A stretch of DNA of 43,123 nucleotides, from the NCBI RefSeq assembly GCF_025821665.1, contig NZ_JACKSJ010000190.1, positions 1-43,123 of the forward strand, given 5' to 3'. The number at the start of each line of letters is the position of its first letter. The first letter of the stretch is position 1. The position numbers were made by a program, and so were the translations under genes. This document shows, in pieces, positions 1-8,175 of this stretch. Under the pieces are notes generated by a model that saw only the letters and a program-made list of their open reading frames with translations, was not told where the DNA came from and ran no database searches. Source of the stretch: [Mycobacterium] manitobense (GTDB lineage Bacteria > Actinomycetota > Actinomycetes > Mycobacteriales > Mycobacteriaceae).

Positions 1-315
1 GGGCTGCGCTGGCCGTGGCACGCCCGGCTGGGAACGGCGGCGGTGTGCTGGCGGCTGCGGCAGCGGCACGGGCTGGCCGTGCACGACATCGCGCCGATGC
101 GGGTCGCGCGCCGCGACGCCCTGCTGGCGCTGGGTGTCGTCGATCGGCGTTCCGGGTACCCGGTGGAACTGCTGGTCCGAGCTGCCGCTGCGGGCTGGCG
201 AGTGACCGAATGCGACGTCTCCTACGGGCCGCGCACCGGGGGCAGGTCCAAGGTCAGCGGCTCGCTGCGCGGCAGTGTGGTCGCCGGGCTCGACTTCTGG
301 AAGAGGATCTCGTGA
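1..315 (+). CDS. Glycosyltransferase family 2 (C-terminal fragment)
   Basis: The reading frame is open from the first base to a TGA at 313-315, so only the last 104 residues of a gene that begins outside the window are visible. The visible part contains YPVELLVRAAAAGW, then YGPRTGGRSKVSGS, then a segment ending GLDFWKRIS. A pattern like GRSKVSG followed by a hydrophobic stretch is typical of the C-terminus of dolichyl-phosphate-mannose-synthase-like GT2 enzymes, which transfer sugars from nucleotide donors to lipid carriers at the membrane. The stop overlaps the next gene's GTG by 4 nt (GTGA), so the two are translationally coupled. Gene order matches M. tuberculosis Rv0539-Rv0540 as I remember it. 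The N-terminal catalytic half cannot be checked. Confidence 0.75.
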   Translation, partial: GLRWPWHARLGTAAVCWRLRQRHGLAVHDIAPMRVARRDALLALGVVDRRSGYPVELLVRAAAAGWRVTECDVSYGPRTGGRSKVSGSLRGSVVAGLDFWKRIS

Positions 316-977
316 TCCCGGTGACGCTGCTGGTGATGGCCAAGGCCCCGGTGCCCGGCCTGGCCAAGACGCGGCTGGCGCACACGATCGGCAACCATCT
401 CGCCGCGGTCGTCGCCGCGGCGGCGCTGCTCGACACGCTCGACGCGGTGTGCCTGGCCGGCGTGCGGTCACGGGTGGTCGCGCTGACTGGTGACCTCGAC
501 AGCGCCGCCTGCAGTGCCGAGATCAGGGAACGGCTGGCCGACTTCACGGTCATCGCGCAGCGCGGTGACACGTTCGCCGACCGGCTAGCCAACGCCCACG
601 CCGATGCGGCCGCCGCAACGGACGGCGCCCCGGTGCTGCAGATCGGCATGGACACCCCGCAGGTCACCGGCGAGCTGCTGACCCGCTGCGCCGGCCGGCT
701 GCTCGATGCCGAGGCGTTGTTGGGGATGGCCGTCGACGGCGGCTGGTGGGTGCTCGGCGTGCGATCGGCGGCGTCGGCCGACTGCCTGCGTCAGGTGCCG
801 ATGTCGCAGTCCGACACCGGCGCGCTCACCCGGCAGGCGCTACAGCACAAGGGACTGGAGGTCACGATGGTCGACGAACTCGCCGACGTCGACACCGCGG
901 CGGACGTCGACGCGGTCCGGCGACGTTGTCACCCCGGCGCGAGGTTCCCGTTCGCGACCGCGGCGGCGGGACTGTAG
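312..977 (+). CDS. DUF2064 / TIGR04282 glycosyltransferase-like protein
   Basis: The protein has 221 residues from a GTG that overlaps the preceding stop. Its N-terminus reads VIPVTLLVMAKAPVPGLAKT, the hallmark of the DUF2064 (TIGR04282) family, with the K-x-P-x-x-G-x-x-KTRL signature resembling nucleotidyl/glycosyl-transferase GT-A folds. A later GMDTPQ segment (around residue 115) looks like the metal/nucleotide-binding acidic motif. Some members sit in arsenosugar gene clusters, hence the family name, but nothing nearby suggests arsenic chemistry. The gene lies between a GT2 and a methyltransferase and probably acts on the same surface-sugar substrate. The length equals that of Rv0540 (about 220 residues). 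Substrate unknown. Confidence 0.85.
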   Translation: MIPVTLLVMAKAPVPGLAKTRLAHTIGNHLAAVVAAAALLDTLDAVCLAGVRSRVVALTGDLDSAACSAEIRERLADFTVIAQRGDTFADRLANAHADAAAATDGAPVLQIGMDTPQVTGELLTRCAGRLLDAEALLGMAVDGGWWVLGVRSAASADCLRQVPMSQSDTGALTRQALQHKGLEVTMVDELADVDTAADVDAVRRRCHPGARFPFATAAAGL

Positions 978-980
978 CCG

Positions 981-1610
981 ATGCTGGGAAACCTCTACGA
1001 CCGCGCCCTGGACGGCGAACGATGTTGGCTGAGAAGCGATGATGGAGATGTGCGGACCCTGCCGGTGCGCAGCTGGCTCGGCGGCAGGCATGCCGACCAG
1101 GCATTCGACGAGGCGATCGTCGACCTGTGCGAGGGGCCGACGATCGACCTGGGTTGCGGGCCGGGGCGTCTGGTGGTCGACCTGATCAAGCGTGGGATCC
1201 CCGCCCTCGGTGTGGATCAGTCGGCGACGGCGGTGGAGCTGGCCCGCCGCAACGGCGCGCCTGCGCTGCGGCGCGACGTCTTCGGCGAATTGCCCGGTAC
1301 GGGGCGCTGGCAGACGGCGCTGCTGGCCGACGGCAACGTCGGCCTCGGCGGCGATCCGCGGCGGGTGCTGCGCCGGGCGGCAGAGCTGCTGCGTCCCGAC
1401 GGCCGCTGTGTGGTCGAGTTCGACGCGTTGGCAACGGGTGTGTGTGCGCGCATGGTGCGGCTCGAGTCGTCCGAGACGATCGGGCCGTGGTTCCGGTGGG
1501 CGTCGGTCGGCATCGACTGTGCGGCGGCGCTGGCCGACGAAGTGGGCCTGGCGTTGGCGTCGATCCATCCGGTCGGCCGTCGGGTGGTCGCTATTCTGGT
1601 GTCGCCGTAG
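981..1610 (+). CDS. Class I SAM-dependent methyltransferase
   Basis: The protein has 209 residues and an ATG three bases after the DUF2064 stop. Motif I of the Rossmann methyltransferase fold is clear (TIDLGCGPGRL, around residues 54-64), followed by an acidic motif II (GVDQSATAVELARR) and a DGRCVVEFD strand characteristic of post-motif III. It forms an operon with the upstream glycosyltransferases, so a small-molecule or glycolipid acceptor is likelier than a nucleic acid; this is inference. The 3' end overlaps the convergent membrane-protein gene by 20 nt, so transcripts from both sides would be complementary there. Confidence 0.85.
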   Translation: MLGNLYDRALDGERCWLRSDDGDVRTLPVRSWLGGRHADQAFDEAIVDLCEGPTIDLGCGPGRLVVDLIKRGIPALGVDQSATAVELARRNGAPALRRDVFGELPGTGRWQTALLADGNVGLGGDPRRVLRRAAELLRPDGRCVVEFDALATGVCARMVRLESSETIGPWFRWASVGIDCAAALADEVGLALASIHPVGRRVVAILVSP

Positions 1611-2079
1611 AGGATCGACGTGTGGTGGCCAGCCTGACCCCGTAGACGACGGCGCTCGCGCCGAACATCGCGGCGGTGAGCAGCAGCCAGCGGCCGAGAA
1701 ACGGTTCCTGCGTCTGTCCGGTGGCGGCGGTGTACGCGGGCCCGCCCTGGGCGATGATGCCGGGTAGGAACATCAACAGGGTCAGCCCGGCGCCGAGCGC
1801 GGGGATGCGTAGGTGGTTCAGTACCGGAACGGGTACCGGGATGCGCCGTGTCATCGTGAGCACGCGGTCGGCGAGCGCGTACAGCGGGAACAGCACCAGG
1901 TCGTGCAGGATCACCGCGGCGGCGAACCACACGGCGATCGACTGCCACCACACGTTCGGATTCCACAGCGCGCGCCAGCCGATCGTCGCGATCACCGCGC
2001 CGAAGAGCGTGAAACCGGCGATCAGCGTGAGCAGGTGCAGCGGATGCGAGCCGTACACCGCACGGAACCGGGCGACCAT
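1591..2079 (-). CDS. Small polytopic membrane protein
   Basis: The protein has 162 residues with about four hydrophobic segments (near residues 14-34, 48-66, 93-110 and 130-148) and charged ends. No catalytic motif is recognised. The ATG lies one base downstream of the stop of the molybdopterin oxidoreductase gene, so the two are surely co-transcribed and the protein may be a membrane partner of that oxidoreductase. The 3' end overlaps the convergent methyltransferase gene by 20 nt. The family is not recognised, and the function is inferred from position only. Confidence 0.75.
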   Translation of the reverse strand: MVARFRAVYGSHPLHLLTLIAGFTLFGAVIATIGWRALWNPNVWWQSIAVWFAAAVILHDLVLFPLYALADRVLTMTRRIPVPVPVLNHLRIPALGAGLTLLMFLPGIIAQGGPAYTAATGQTQEPFLGRWLLLTAAMFGASAVVYGVRLATTRRSSTATPE

Positions 2080-2080
2080 C

Positions 2081-3361
2081 TCAGCGCCTCACGAAGTCGA
2101 TGCCGGACACCCACTTGGTGTTGTGCACACCCGGCAGCGCCGGCACGATGACCCGCGCGGGATAGCCGTGATCGAGCGAAAGTTCGGCGCCGTTGACCCG
2201 CAGCGCCAGCAGCGCGTCGGGGTGTGTGACCTGGTTGGCTTGCAGCGCAGCACGATTGAAGGCGCCCCGGCGTTCCACCGAGAACACCCTGGCCGACGCC
2301 GGGGTCGGCACGCCCGCCCGCTGCGCCAGGTCGCGCAGCCGCACGCCGGTCCAGGTCTCGGTGGTCGACCAGCCCTCGACGCAGGCGATGGGCAGCCGCG
2401 CGGTGTGCTGCGGCATCGCACGCAACGCCGCCAGGTCGAGGACGACGGGTGCGGGTCCGCCTCGCAGTGTGAGCCGCCAAGCCGCGCCGGTGTTCTGGGC
2501 CGTGATGCGCGCGGCGGCCGCGGTGCGGTTGACCTGGAAGTCGTTGGGCCCGTCCCCACGGCTGCGGCCGCGCGGCAGCAGCAGGGCCGCCTGACGGGTG
2601 ACACCGCCGAGGGTCTGGCCGGCCGTCAGCACGGCGACCAGCAGGGCGCCGCCGCCGACGAGGGCGAGCGCGCCGCGGCGGCTCACCGTCGGTGGCGCGG
2701 GGTCGATCGAGACCAGCCCGTCGGCGTCGTAGCGCTCCGGCCGGGTGTCGGCGCGGCTGGTGCGCAACACCTCGCGCATCGGCATCGACCGCAGACCGGC
2801 CAGCATCCTGGGCAGCTTGATCGCGACGTGGACGACGAAGCCGGCGATGAACACCCAGGCGCCGAAGTAGTGGGCGGTGTAGAAGCTGAACCCGAAGATG
2901 TAGTCGTACTGGATGTTCAGCACGCCGGTGACGATCTCGAACAGGATGCCGCCGACCAGCATCAGCAGTGAAACCCGTTCCAGCAATTGGGCGATCGAGC
3001 GGGCGGGCGGCCAGACGAACAATTTCGGGATCACCGACCACAGCTTGGCCAGCACCACCGGCACGATGATCAGGCCGAGCCCGACGTGCAGGCCCTGGTT
3101 GAGGCGGTACAGCCAGGAGGGGTCGGTGGGCCAGTCGAAGGTCGGCAGCTTCAGCCATCCGACGTCGGCGGGTGCGGCCTGGCCGAACTGCGGCCCGTAG
3201 GCGATGTAGGACAGCAGACCGGTCAGGGTGATGATCGGCAGCGCGATCAGCAGGACGGCGCCCAGCGTCGACGTCAGCCAGAGCCCCCGCAGGGGACTGC
3301 GCCAGCGCGGGGGACGGTGGCCGCCTTCCGGCCGCTTCGCCATCGGTTCATTGTCGCCCAC
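2081..3361 (-). CDS. Cytochrome b561-type membrane domain fused to molybdopterin oxidoreductase
   Basis: The protein has 426 residues and two parts. The N-terminal half (about 25-190) has several membrane helices, with histidines in LHVGLGL and in HYFGAWVFIAGFVVH that could ligate b-type haem. After a linker, an RRGALALVGGG segment (about 228) resembles a twin-arginine-like anchor. The C-terminal part (about 270-426) is a sulfite-oxidase/YedY-type molybdopterin domain, with the candidate Mo-ligating cysteine in ACVEGWSTTETW and the family segment LDHGYPARVIVP. It would transfer electrons between a periplasmic substrate and the quinone pool; the substrate is unknown. The GTG at 3361 is preferred because GGAAG lies 7 nt upstream; an in-frame ATG at 3343 is the alternative. 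The next gene follows after 1 nt. Confidence 0.85.
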   Translation of the reverse strand: MGDNEPMAKRPEGGHRPPRWRSPLRGLWLTSTLGAVLLIALPIITLTGLLSYIAYGPQFGQAAPADVGWLKLPTFDWPTDPSWLYRLNQGLHVGLGLIIVPVVLAKLWSVIPKLFVWPPARSIAQLLERVSLLMLVGGILFEIVTGVLNIQYDYIFGFSFYTAHYFGAWVFIAGFVVHVAIKLPRMLAGLRSMPMREVLRTSRADTRPERYDADGLVSIDPAPPTVSRRGALALVGGGALLVAVLTAGQTLGGVTRQAALLLPRGRSRGDGPNDFQVNRTAAAARITAQNTGAAWRLTLRGGPAPVVLDLAALRAMPQHTARLPIACVEGWSTTETWTGVRLRDLAQRAGVPTPASARVFSVERRGAFNRAALQANQVTHPDALLALRVNGAELSLDHGYPARVIVPALPGVHNTKWVSGIDFVRR

Positions 3362-3413
3362 ATCGCGGCTTCCGGCTCCGTCAACTGCAGCGTGTCACCG
3401 ATCCGTCAGCCGC

Positions 3414-4199
3414 TCACCGGTTGATGGGAGCGGAGATCAGCCGGCTGCCCACGGCCTTCACCGTGTCGGGCAGCACCCGGCTGACAGTGCCCATGATCTT
3501 CGACGACACCCCGCCGCCGACCACCTTCTGGTCGCCGCGCATCAGCGCCTCGAAACCCTGGCGGGCGACCTGCGCGGGATCGTCCTTGCTCATCTTCCCG
3601 ACGGGAGCGCCGTCGAGGTTGGCGCGGTGGAAGAAGTTGGTGTCGGTGGGGCCGGGCATCAGCGCGGTGATCGTGATGGAGGTGTCCCGCAACTCGTCGC
3701 GCAGCGCCTCGGCGAAGGACTGGATGAACGACTTCGACGCGTTGTACACGGTCTGGTATGAGCCGGGCATCATCGACGCCACCGACGAGGTGAACAGCAC
3801 CTTGCCCTCCTCGCGATTCGCCATGTCCCGCAACACCAGTTTGGCCAGGTGCACGGTGGACCGGACGTTGAGGTCGATGATGCTCAGGTCGTCGGCGAGT
3901 TCGGTCTCGATGAACCTGCCGCCGCGGCCGATGCCGGCATTGAGCGCCGCGGCCGACAGCACCCGGCCGCCTTCGATCGCGCTGTGGTAGACGTGCTCGA
4001 CGCCGTCGGCGGTGCGCAGGTCCGCCTGCACGGCCTGGACGGCGGCGCCGAATTCGGCGAGCCGGCCCGGCACGTCGTTGATGCCGTCGTCCTCGGCGGT
4101 GACGACCAGGTCGTAGCCGTGCTGGGCGAATTGCTTCGCCAGTTCGAATCCGATTCCGCTGGAGGCGCCGGTGATGAGCGCGGTGTTGGCTTCAGACAT
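3414..4199 (-). CDS. Short-chain dehydrogenase/reductase
   Basis: The protein has 261 residues and is a classical SDR. It has the cofactor motif TGASSGIG near the N-terminus (residues 10-17), NAG in LNAGIG (about 88), a catalytic serine in TSSVASM and the YNASKSF YxxxK motif (about 152-158). The C-terminal tail after residue 200 is family-typical for mycobacterial oxidoreductases of unknown substrate. It uses NAD(P)H to reduce or oxidise an alcohol/carbonyl. It stands 52 nt from the molybdopterin gene on the same strand and 48 nt after the membrane-protein gene stop, so co-transcription with either is possible. Confidence 0.9.
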   Translation of the reverse strand: MSEANTALITGASSGIGFELAKQFAQHGYDLVVTAEDDGINDVPGRLAEFGAAVQAVQADLRTADGVEHVYHSAIEGGRVLSAAALNAGIGRGGRFIETELADDLSIIDLNVRSTVHLAKLVLRDMANREEGKVLFTSSVASMMPGSYQTVYNASKSFIQSFAEALRDELRDTSITITALMPGPTDTNFFHRANLDGAPVGKMSKDDPAQVARQGFEALMRGDQKVVGGGVSSKIMGTVSRVLPDTVKAVGSRLISAPINR

Positions 4200-4247
4200 G
4201 TCGGTCGGCTACCCGGCCGCAGTGCCGCCAAACTGCCGCGGGCCGAA

Positions 4248-5603
4248 TCACCAATTGGTGAATATGAGGTGGTTCAGCGCCAGTGCTCCGAGCACGTTGA
4301 GCGCGAGCCAGTACCGCTGCGCGCGTGGCGGAAGCAGTGCCCCGGCCGCGGTCAGCCAGATCGTGAACGGCAGCCAGATGCGTTCGGTCTCGGCCTTGCT
4401 CAACATGCTCAGGTCCGCGCAGACGATGGCGAGCAGTGCGCCGATGAGCACGATGTGCAGTCCGCAGCGACGGCGGATCGCCGCGATGTCGAAGACCCGG
4501 CCGATCCCGGCCACGCTGCCGAGGCCGATCGCGCAGATCACCGACGCGAAATTGGCCCAGCCCCAGTACTGGAACGGCCGCTCGACGGCGATACCCTGCC
4601 AATAGCGCTCCTGCACAAGGTGGTAGCCGTCGAACCACCAGAAGCCGGCGATGGCGAACGCGCCGACCACGGCGAGTGCGGCGAGCACGGCGGGCACGAA
4701 CGCGCGCAGGGCGCTGCGCCAGTCGGCCGCACAGACCAGCACCGCGACGGCGAGCAGCGCGATCAGCCCGAGGCCGTAGTTGAGGAAGATGCCCCAGCCC
4801 AGCAGCGTGCCCGCCGCTAGTGCGGCCACCTCCGGCCACCGCACGGTGCGGCGGACGGCCAGCGCCAGCAGCGCGAGGCCCCAGGCCGCCACCCCGGCGA
4901 AGTAGCCGTCGGCGGACACCGCGATCCAGATCGCCGTCGGGGCGACCGCCACGAACGGCGCAGCCAGCCGCGCGGTGTGCTCGTCGGTGAGCGCGCGGAC
5001 GGCCACGATGATCGCCGCCGCCGCACTCGAGCCGACCAGCACGCACCACACCCCGGCCCAGCCGCCACCGCCGAGACCGACGCGGTCCAGCCATACGAAG
5101 GTCAGCAGCGCGCCCGGCGGGTGACCGGACACGTGGGTGATCCAGGAGTCGGGCTGGAAGTCCAGGATCCGTCCGGCGAACGTGCGGACCATCTCCGGTG
5201 CGTCGGTGACGTGCGGCACCTCGAGCAGGTACTCGTGGCGCGCGGTGAGCCTGCCGGCGAAACCGCGCTGCCAGCCGTCGACCATGGCCAGCGCGAACGC
5301 CCACGCCGCGGACGTCGCCCACACGGCGAGGGTCAGGACCCGCCACGGCAACCGCTGCGCGAGTGCCGGTCCCCACAGCACCGCGGCGAGCGCGATGACG
5401 ATCGCCGGCACGGTGCCCCAACCGGTGTGCGCTTCCCACCAGCCGAACACCGGTGACGTGGCGGCGAAGCTGCGGAACCGTTCCGGGGTGGCGTTCAGCA
5501 GTGGGGTCACCACGTCGAGGTGAAGGTGCGGGACGACGAATGCGGCCACCAGCAGCAGCACGCCGACGGTGACCGAGGTCGCCTCTCTGCGATACGCCCG
5601 CAC
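4248..5603 (-). CDS. Polytopic membrane protein, Rv0541c-like
   Basis: The 451-residue protein has roughly ten or more hydrophobic helices separated by short charged loops. A large extracytoplasmic loop after the second or third helix carries the segment SWITHVSGHPPGALL, an arrangement like GT-C mannosyltransferases or related lipid-linked sugar transferases, although no diagnostic acidic pair is certain. The length fits the M. tuberculosis neighbour Rv0541c (about 449 residues). The start is the GTG at 5603; the open frame continues upstream but the sequence before the first helix loses membrane-protein character. The exact function is not recognised. Confidence 0.8.
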   Translation of the reverse strand: MRAYRREATSVTVGVLLLVAAFVVPHLHLDVVTPLLNATPERFRSFAATSPVFGWWEAHTGWGTVPAIVIALAAVLWGPALAQRLPWRVLTLAVWATSAAWAFALAMVDGWQRGFAGRLTARHEYLLEVPHVTDAPEMVRTFAGRILDFQPDSWITHVSGHPPGALLTFVWLDRVGLGGGGWAGVWCVLVGSSAAAAIIVAVRALTDEHTARLAAPFVAVAPTAIWIAVSADGYFAGVAAWGLALLALAVRRTVRWPEVAALAAGTLLGWGIFLNYGLGLIALLAVAVLVCAADWRSALRAFVPAVLAALAVVGAFAIAGFWWFDGYHLVQERYWQGIAVERPFQYWGWANFASVICAIGLGSVAGIGRVFDIAAIRRRCGLHIVLIGALLAIVCADLSMLSKAETERIWLPFTIWLTAAGALLPPRAQRYWLALNVLGALALNHLIFTNW

Positions 5604-5668
5604 GACCGCCAGCCTATGGGTTGTGCCGGAGCGGCGGCCTGACCATTCGGTGACGCCGGCCGGGCCGC

Positions 5669-6379
5669 TCAGGCCCGCATGGTGGTGGTGAACGTCATCC
5701 GGTCCCCGCGGTACAGCGACCGGCACCGTTCGATCGGCGTGTCGTCCTGGTCGTAGGAGACGCGATTGATCAGGAACATCGGCGTGCGGGCGTCCACGGC
5801 GAGCAGCGCCGCTTCGCGGGCGTCGGGCAGCGTGGTCTCGATGGTGTCGGCCGTGCGGGTGAACGCGATGCCGCGCGCGGTGATCTCCGCGTACAGCGAC
5901 GTCCGGCTGTCGAACCCGTCGACGAGTCCCGGATAGCGTTGCGCCGGCAGGTAGGTGGTCTCCAGTCCGATGCGGAAGCCGTCGACGATCAGTACCCGTT
6001 CGAGCTGCCACACCTGTGCGCCGGGGTCGACGGCGAGGTGGGCGGCCAGCGCGTCGTCGGCCTCCAGGTCGGTCCACCCGAGCAGCAGCCGTTCGGCGCT
6101 CAGCCCGCGGGCGCGGGCCGCTTCGGTGTAGGACCCCATCGCCAGCGGCTGCACCAGTTTCGGCCGGGACACCACGGTGCTGCGGCCGCGCCGTTCGATG
6201 CGCCCGGCGAGCAGCAGTTCGCGCAGCGCCTGGCGGACCGTCTCGCGGGCGACGTCGAACCGCTCCGCGAGGTCGCGTTCGGAGGGGAACGCCTCGCCCT
6301 CGGTCATCCCGTCGAGCAGGCGGTCGAGGTGGGCGCGCACCATCTGGTGCTTGAGGATGCGGGGCTGCACGGCCGTCAC
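5669..6379 (-). CDS. phnF: GntR-family (HutC/UTRA) repressor, PhnF-like
   Basis: The protein has 236 residues. The N-terminal winged helix spans about residues 10-75 (SERDLAERFDVARETVRQAL) and a UTRA effector domain covers about 85-235, ending in FTTTMRA. HutC-type GntR proteins next to phosphonate genes are repressors whose UTRA domain senses a phosphorylated or phosphonate ligand; M. smegmatis PhnF, repressor of phnDCE, is the closest described case I know. The gene is divergent from the phosphonatase-phnDCE operon. The frame is open upstream to 6433, but the palindromic operator at 6402-6413 would then lie inside the gene, so the GTG at 6379 (or 6370) is preferred. The symbol rests on context and family. 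Confidence 0.85.
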   Translation of the reverse strand: MTAVQPRILKHQMVRAHLDRLLDGMTEGEAFPSERDLAERFDVARETVRQALRELLLAGRIERRGRSTVVSRPKLVQPLAMGSYTEAARARGLSAERLLLGWTDLEADDALAAHLAVDPGAQVWQLERVLIVDGFRIGLETTYLPAQRYPGLVDGFDSRTSLYAEITARGIAFTRTADTIETTLPDAREAALLAVDARTPMFLINRVSYDQDDTPIERCRSLYRGDRMTFTTTMRA

Positions 6380-6401
6380 GGTTCGACACTGTACCCACTC
6401 A

Positions 6402-6413
6402 TGGTCTAGACCA
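6402..6413. promoter_or_regulatory. Candidate PhnF/GntR operator
   Basis: TGGTCTAGACCA is a perfect 12-bp palindrome in the divergent gntR-HAD intergenic region. Its core GT-n-TA-n-AC is the HutC-type GntR consensus. It differs at one position from the TGGTATAGACCA site that I recall for M. smegmatis PhnF. It lies 22 bp upstream of the repressor start and 75 bp upstream of the HAD start, so it could control both directions. Confidence 0.7.
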
Positions 6414-6427
6414 AATGGCCAGCGGGT

Positions 6428-6449
6428 GTTCACCCGGCGTTCCGCTCAC
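6428..6449 (+). promoter_or_regulatory. Candidate Pho box (RegX3/PhoP-type direct repeat)
   Basis: Two consecutive 11-nt units both begin with GTTC: GTTCACCCGGC at 6428-6438 and GTTCCGCTCAC at 6439-6449. The first contains GTTCACC, the core of actinobacterial PHO boxes, and the 11-nt period is the usual spacing of tandem response-regulator half-sites. It lies between the GntR palindrome and the HAD start, where SenX3-RegX3 activation under phosphate limitation would be expected. The second unit is degenerate. Confidence 0.4.
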
Positions 6450-6488
6450 CGGTACCTCGCCGTACGTACCGCGGCCCAAGGTGTCGGT

Positions 6489-7169
6489 GTGCCGAATCAG
6501 ACACCCGCCCTGGCAGTCCTCGACATGGCCGGAACCACCGTGGCCGACGACGGGCTGGTCATCCGTGCCTTCGACGAGGCGGCCACCGAGGTCGGTGTGC
6601 CGGTCGACGGCGCGGATCGCGAGTACGCGCGGCGCTACGTGCTGGACACCATGGGCCAGTCGAAGATCGAGGTCTTCCGCGCTCTGTTCGGCGCCGAGGA
6701 GCGCGCGCAACAGGCCAACGCGGCCTTCGAGAAGACCTACGAACACTATGTCGACGGCGGAGTGCAGCCCATCACCGGTGCGGCGGAGGCCATCTCGCAG
6801 CTGCGGTCGGCCGGGGTGAAGGTCGCGCTGACGACCGGGTTCAGCCCCGGCACCCAGCACCGGATCCTGACGGCGCTGGGCTGGGAGGACATCGCCGACC
6901 TCACCATCGCCCCCGGCGACGGCGTCCGCGGCAGGCCCCACCCCGACCTGGTGCTCACCGCGCTGATGCGCGCCGGGGTCGACGACGTCGCCCACGTCGC
7001 CGTCGCCGGTGACACCGCCAGCGACATCCTGTCCGGCCGTCGAGCCGGCGCCGGCCTGGTCGCGGGCGTGCTGACCGGCGCGCACGACGAGCAGGCGCTG
7101 CGCGGCGCAGGCGCCACCCACGTGCTCCGGTCGGTCGCCGACCTGCCGTCCCTCCTCCTCTCCAACTGA
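6489..7169 (+). CDS. Phosphonatase-like HAD hydrolase
   Basis: The 226-residue protein starts at the GTG giving VPNQTPALAVLDMAGTT. The motif LDMAGTT (nucleophile Asp12) matches phosphonoacetaldehyde hydrolase (PhnX), where alanine replaces the second Asp of ordinary HAD phosphatases. A lysine in MGQSK (Lys59) sits where PhnX has its Schiff-base lysine in MGxxK. Motif II lies in ALTTGF and motif III/IV in VAVAGDTASDI. The family is probably TIGR03351 (phosphonatase-like hydrolase). Expected chemistry is cleavage of a C-P bond in a phosphono-aldehyde, releasing phosphate. It is the first gene of the operon that continues with phnD after 26 nt. The true substrate is unproven. Confidence 0.85.
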   Translation: MPNQTPALAVLDMAGTTVADDGLVIRAFDEAATEVGVPVDGADREYARRYVLDTMGQSKIEVFRALFGAEERAQQANAAFEKTYEHYVDGGVQPITGAAEAISQLRSAGVKVALTTGFSPGTQHRILTALGWEDIADLTIAPGDGVRGRPHPDLVLTALMRAGVDDVAHVAVAGDTASDILSGRRAGAGLVAGVLTGAHDEQALRGAGATHVLRSVADLPSLLLSN

Positions 7170-7195
7170 CCACCCTCCAGCCCGAAGGATTCCTG

Positions 7196-8173
7196 ATGAA
7201 GACCCGTGCCCGCCGCTCCGCCCTCACCGCCGCCGCGGTGGTCTCCTCGTTCGCCCTTGCGCTGTCGGGTTGTTCGGGGTCGGACTCCGGCTCCGACGCC
7301 AAGACCGGACAGGGTTTCCCCGAGACGCTGACGTTGGCCGCCGTGCCCGCGGAGAACTCCGCGGACCTCAAGGCCAGCTATGAACCGCTGATCAAGCTGC
7401 TGGAGAAGGAGACCGGCGCGAAGGTGGAGTTCGTGCAGGCCTCCGACTACGCCGGCGTGGTGGAGGGGATGATCGCCGACAACGTCGACCTGGCCTTCTT
7501 CGGGCCGTTCGCCTACGTCGTCGCCGGACTCAACGGGGCCAAGATCACCCCGCTGGGCGCCGTCATCGAGGAGAAGGGCGCGGAGCCGGGTTACCAGTCC
7601 TACGGCCTGGCCAAGGCGGACAACGCATCGGTCAACGGCCTCAAGGACTTCGCGGGCAAGAAGGTGTGCTTCGTCGACCCGAGCTCCACCTCGGGCTTCC
7701 TGTACCCGTCGGCCGGTCTGATCGAGGAGGGTGTGATCAAATCCGGTTCGGAGGCCGACATCTCGGCGGCGATGACGCCGATCTACGCCGGCGGCCACGA
7801 TGCGTCGGCGCTGTCGATCAAGTCGGGTGACTGCGACGCCGGCTTCGCCTTCGACAGCATGGTCGACACGACCATGGTCGAGAAGGGCGACCTGGCGCCC
7901 GGCGACCTCAAGACCGTCTGGAAGTCCGAGATGATCGCCGGGTCGGTCTTCGCGGCCAACGACGATCTCGGCACCGAGGCCGTCGACAAGCTCAAGAGCC
8001 TGTTCACCGAGAAAGCCAACGCCGAGGTCATGCAGAGCGAGGGGTTCTGCGAGGGCGACGGCTGCCTGATCACCGATGAGCGGGCCTGGGGCGTTGTCGC
8101 CGTTGACGACTCGGCCTACGACGGGGTGCGCAAGGTGTGCGAGGTCACCGGCTCCGAGAAGTGCAAGAGCTGA
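7196..8173 (+). CDS. phnD: Phosphonate/phosphate-type ABC transporter substrate-binding lipoprotein
   Basis: The 325-residue protein has a lipoprotein signal: a basic start, a hydrophobic stretch at residues 9-23 and the lipobox LSGC with Cys26. The mature part is PhnD-like, with LTLAAVPAENSADLKASYEPL, the DLAFFGPFAYV ligand-loop segment (about 98-108) and FVDPSSTSGFLYP (about 160). It captures phosphonate, phosphite or phosphate outside the membrane and hands it to PhnE. The ATG follows GAAGGA by 6 nt. phnC starts 2 nt after the stop. Confidence 0.93.
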   Translation: MKTRARRSALTAAAVVSSFALALSGCSGSDSGSDAKTGQGFPETLTLAAVPAENSADLKASYEPLIKLLEKETGAKVEFVQASDYAGVVEGMIADNVDLAFFGPFAYVVAGLNGAKITPLGAVIEEKGAEPGYQSYGLAKADNASVNGLKDFAGKKVCFVDPSSTSGFLYPSAGLIEEGVIKSGSEADISAAMTPIYAGGHDASALSIKSGDCDAGFAFDSMVDTTMVEKGDLAPGDLKTVWKSEMIAGSVFAANDDLGTEAVDKLKSLFTEKANAEVMQSEGFCEGDGCLITDERAWGVVAVDDSAYDGVRKVCEVTGSEKCKS

Positions 8174-8175
8174 CG

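Noticed and set aside
312..977. Arsenosugar biosynthesis role for the DUF2064 protein
   Set aside because: The family name comes from other contexts; no arsenic-methylation or resistance genes are nearby.
1676..2971. Long open frame (+) antisense to the membrane protein and the b561-molybdopterin gene
   Set aside because: Low-complexity composition rich in R, G, H and Q, with no family motif. It mirrors third-position GC in the real genes on the other strand.
4248..4261. Perfect 14-bp palindrome TCACCAATTGGTGA at the 3' end of the Rv0541c-like gene
   Set aside because: It encodes the last codons and stop of the membrane protein and is 49 nt downstream of the SDR start on the wrong side for its promoter logic; chance is likely.
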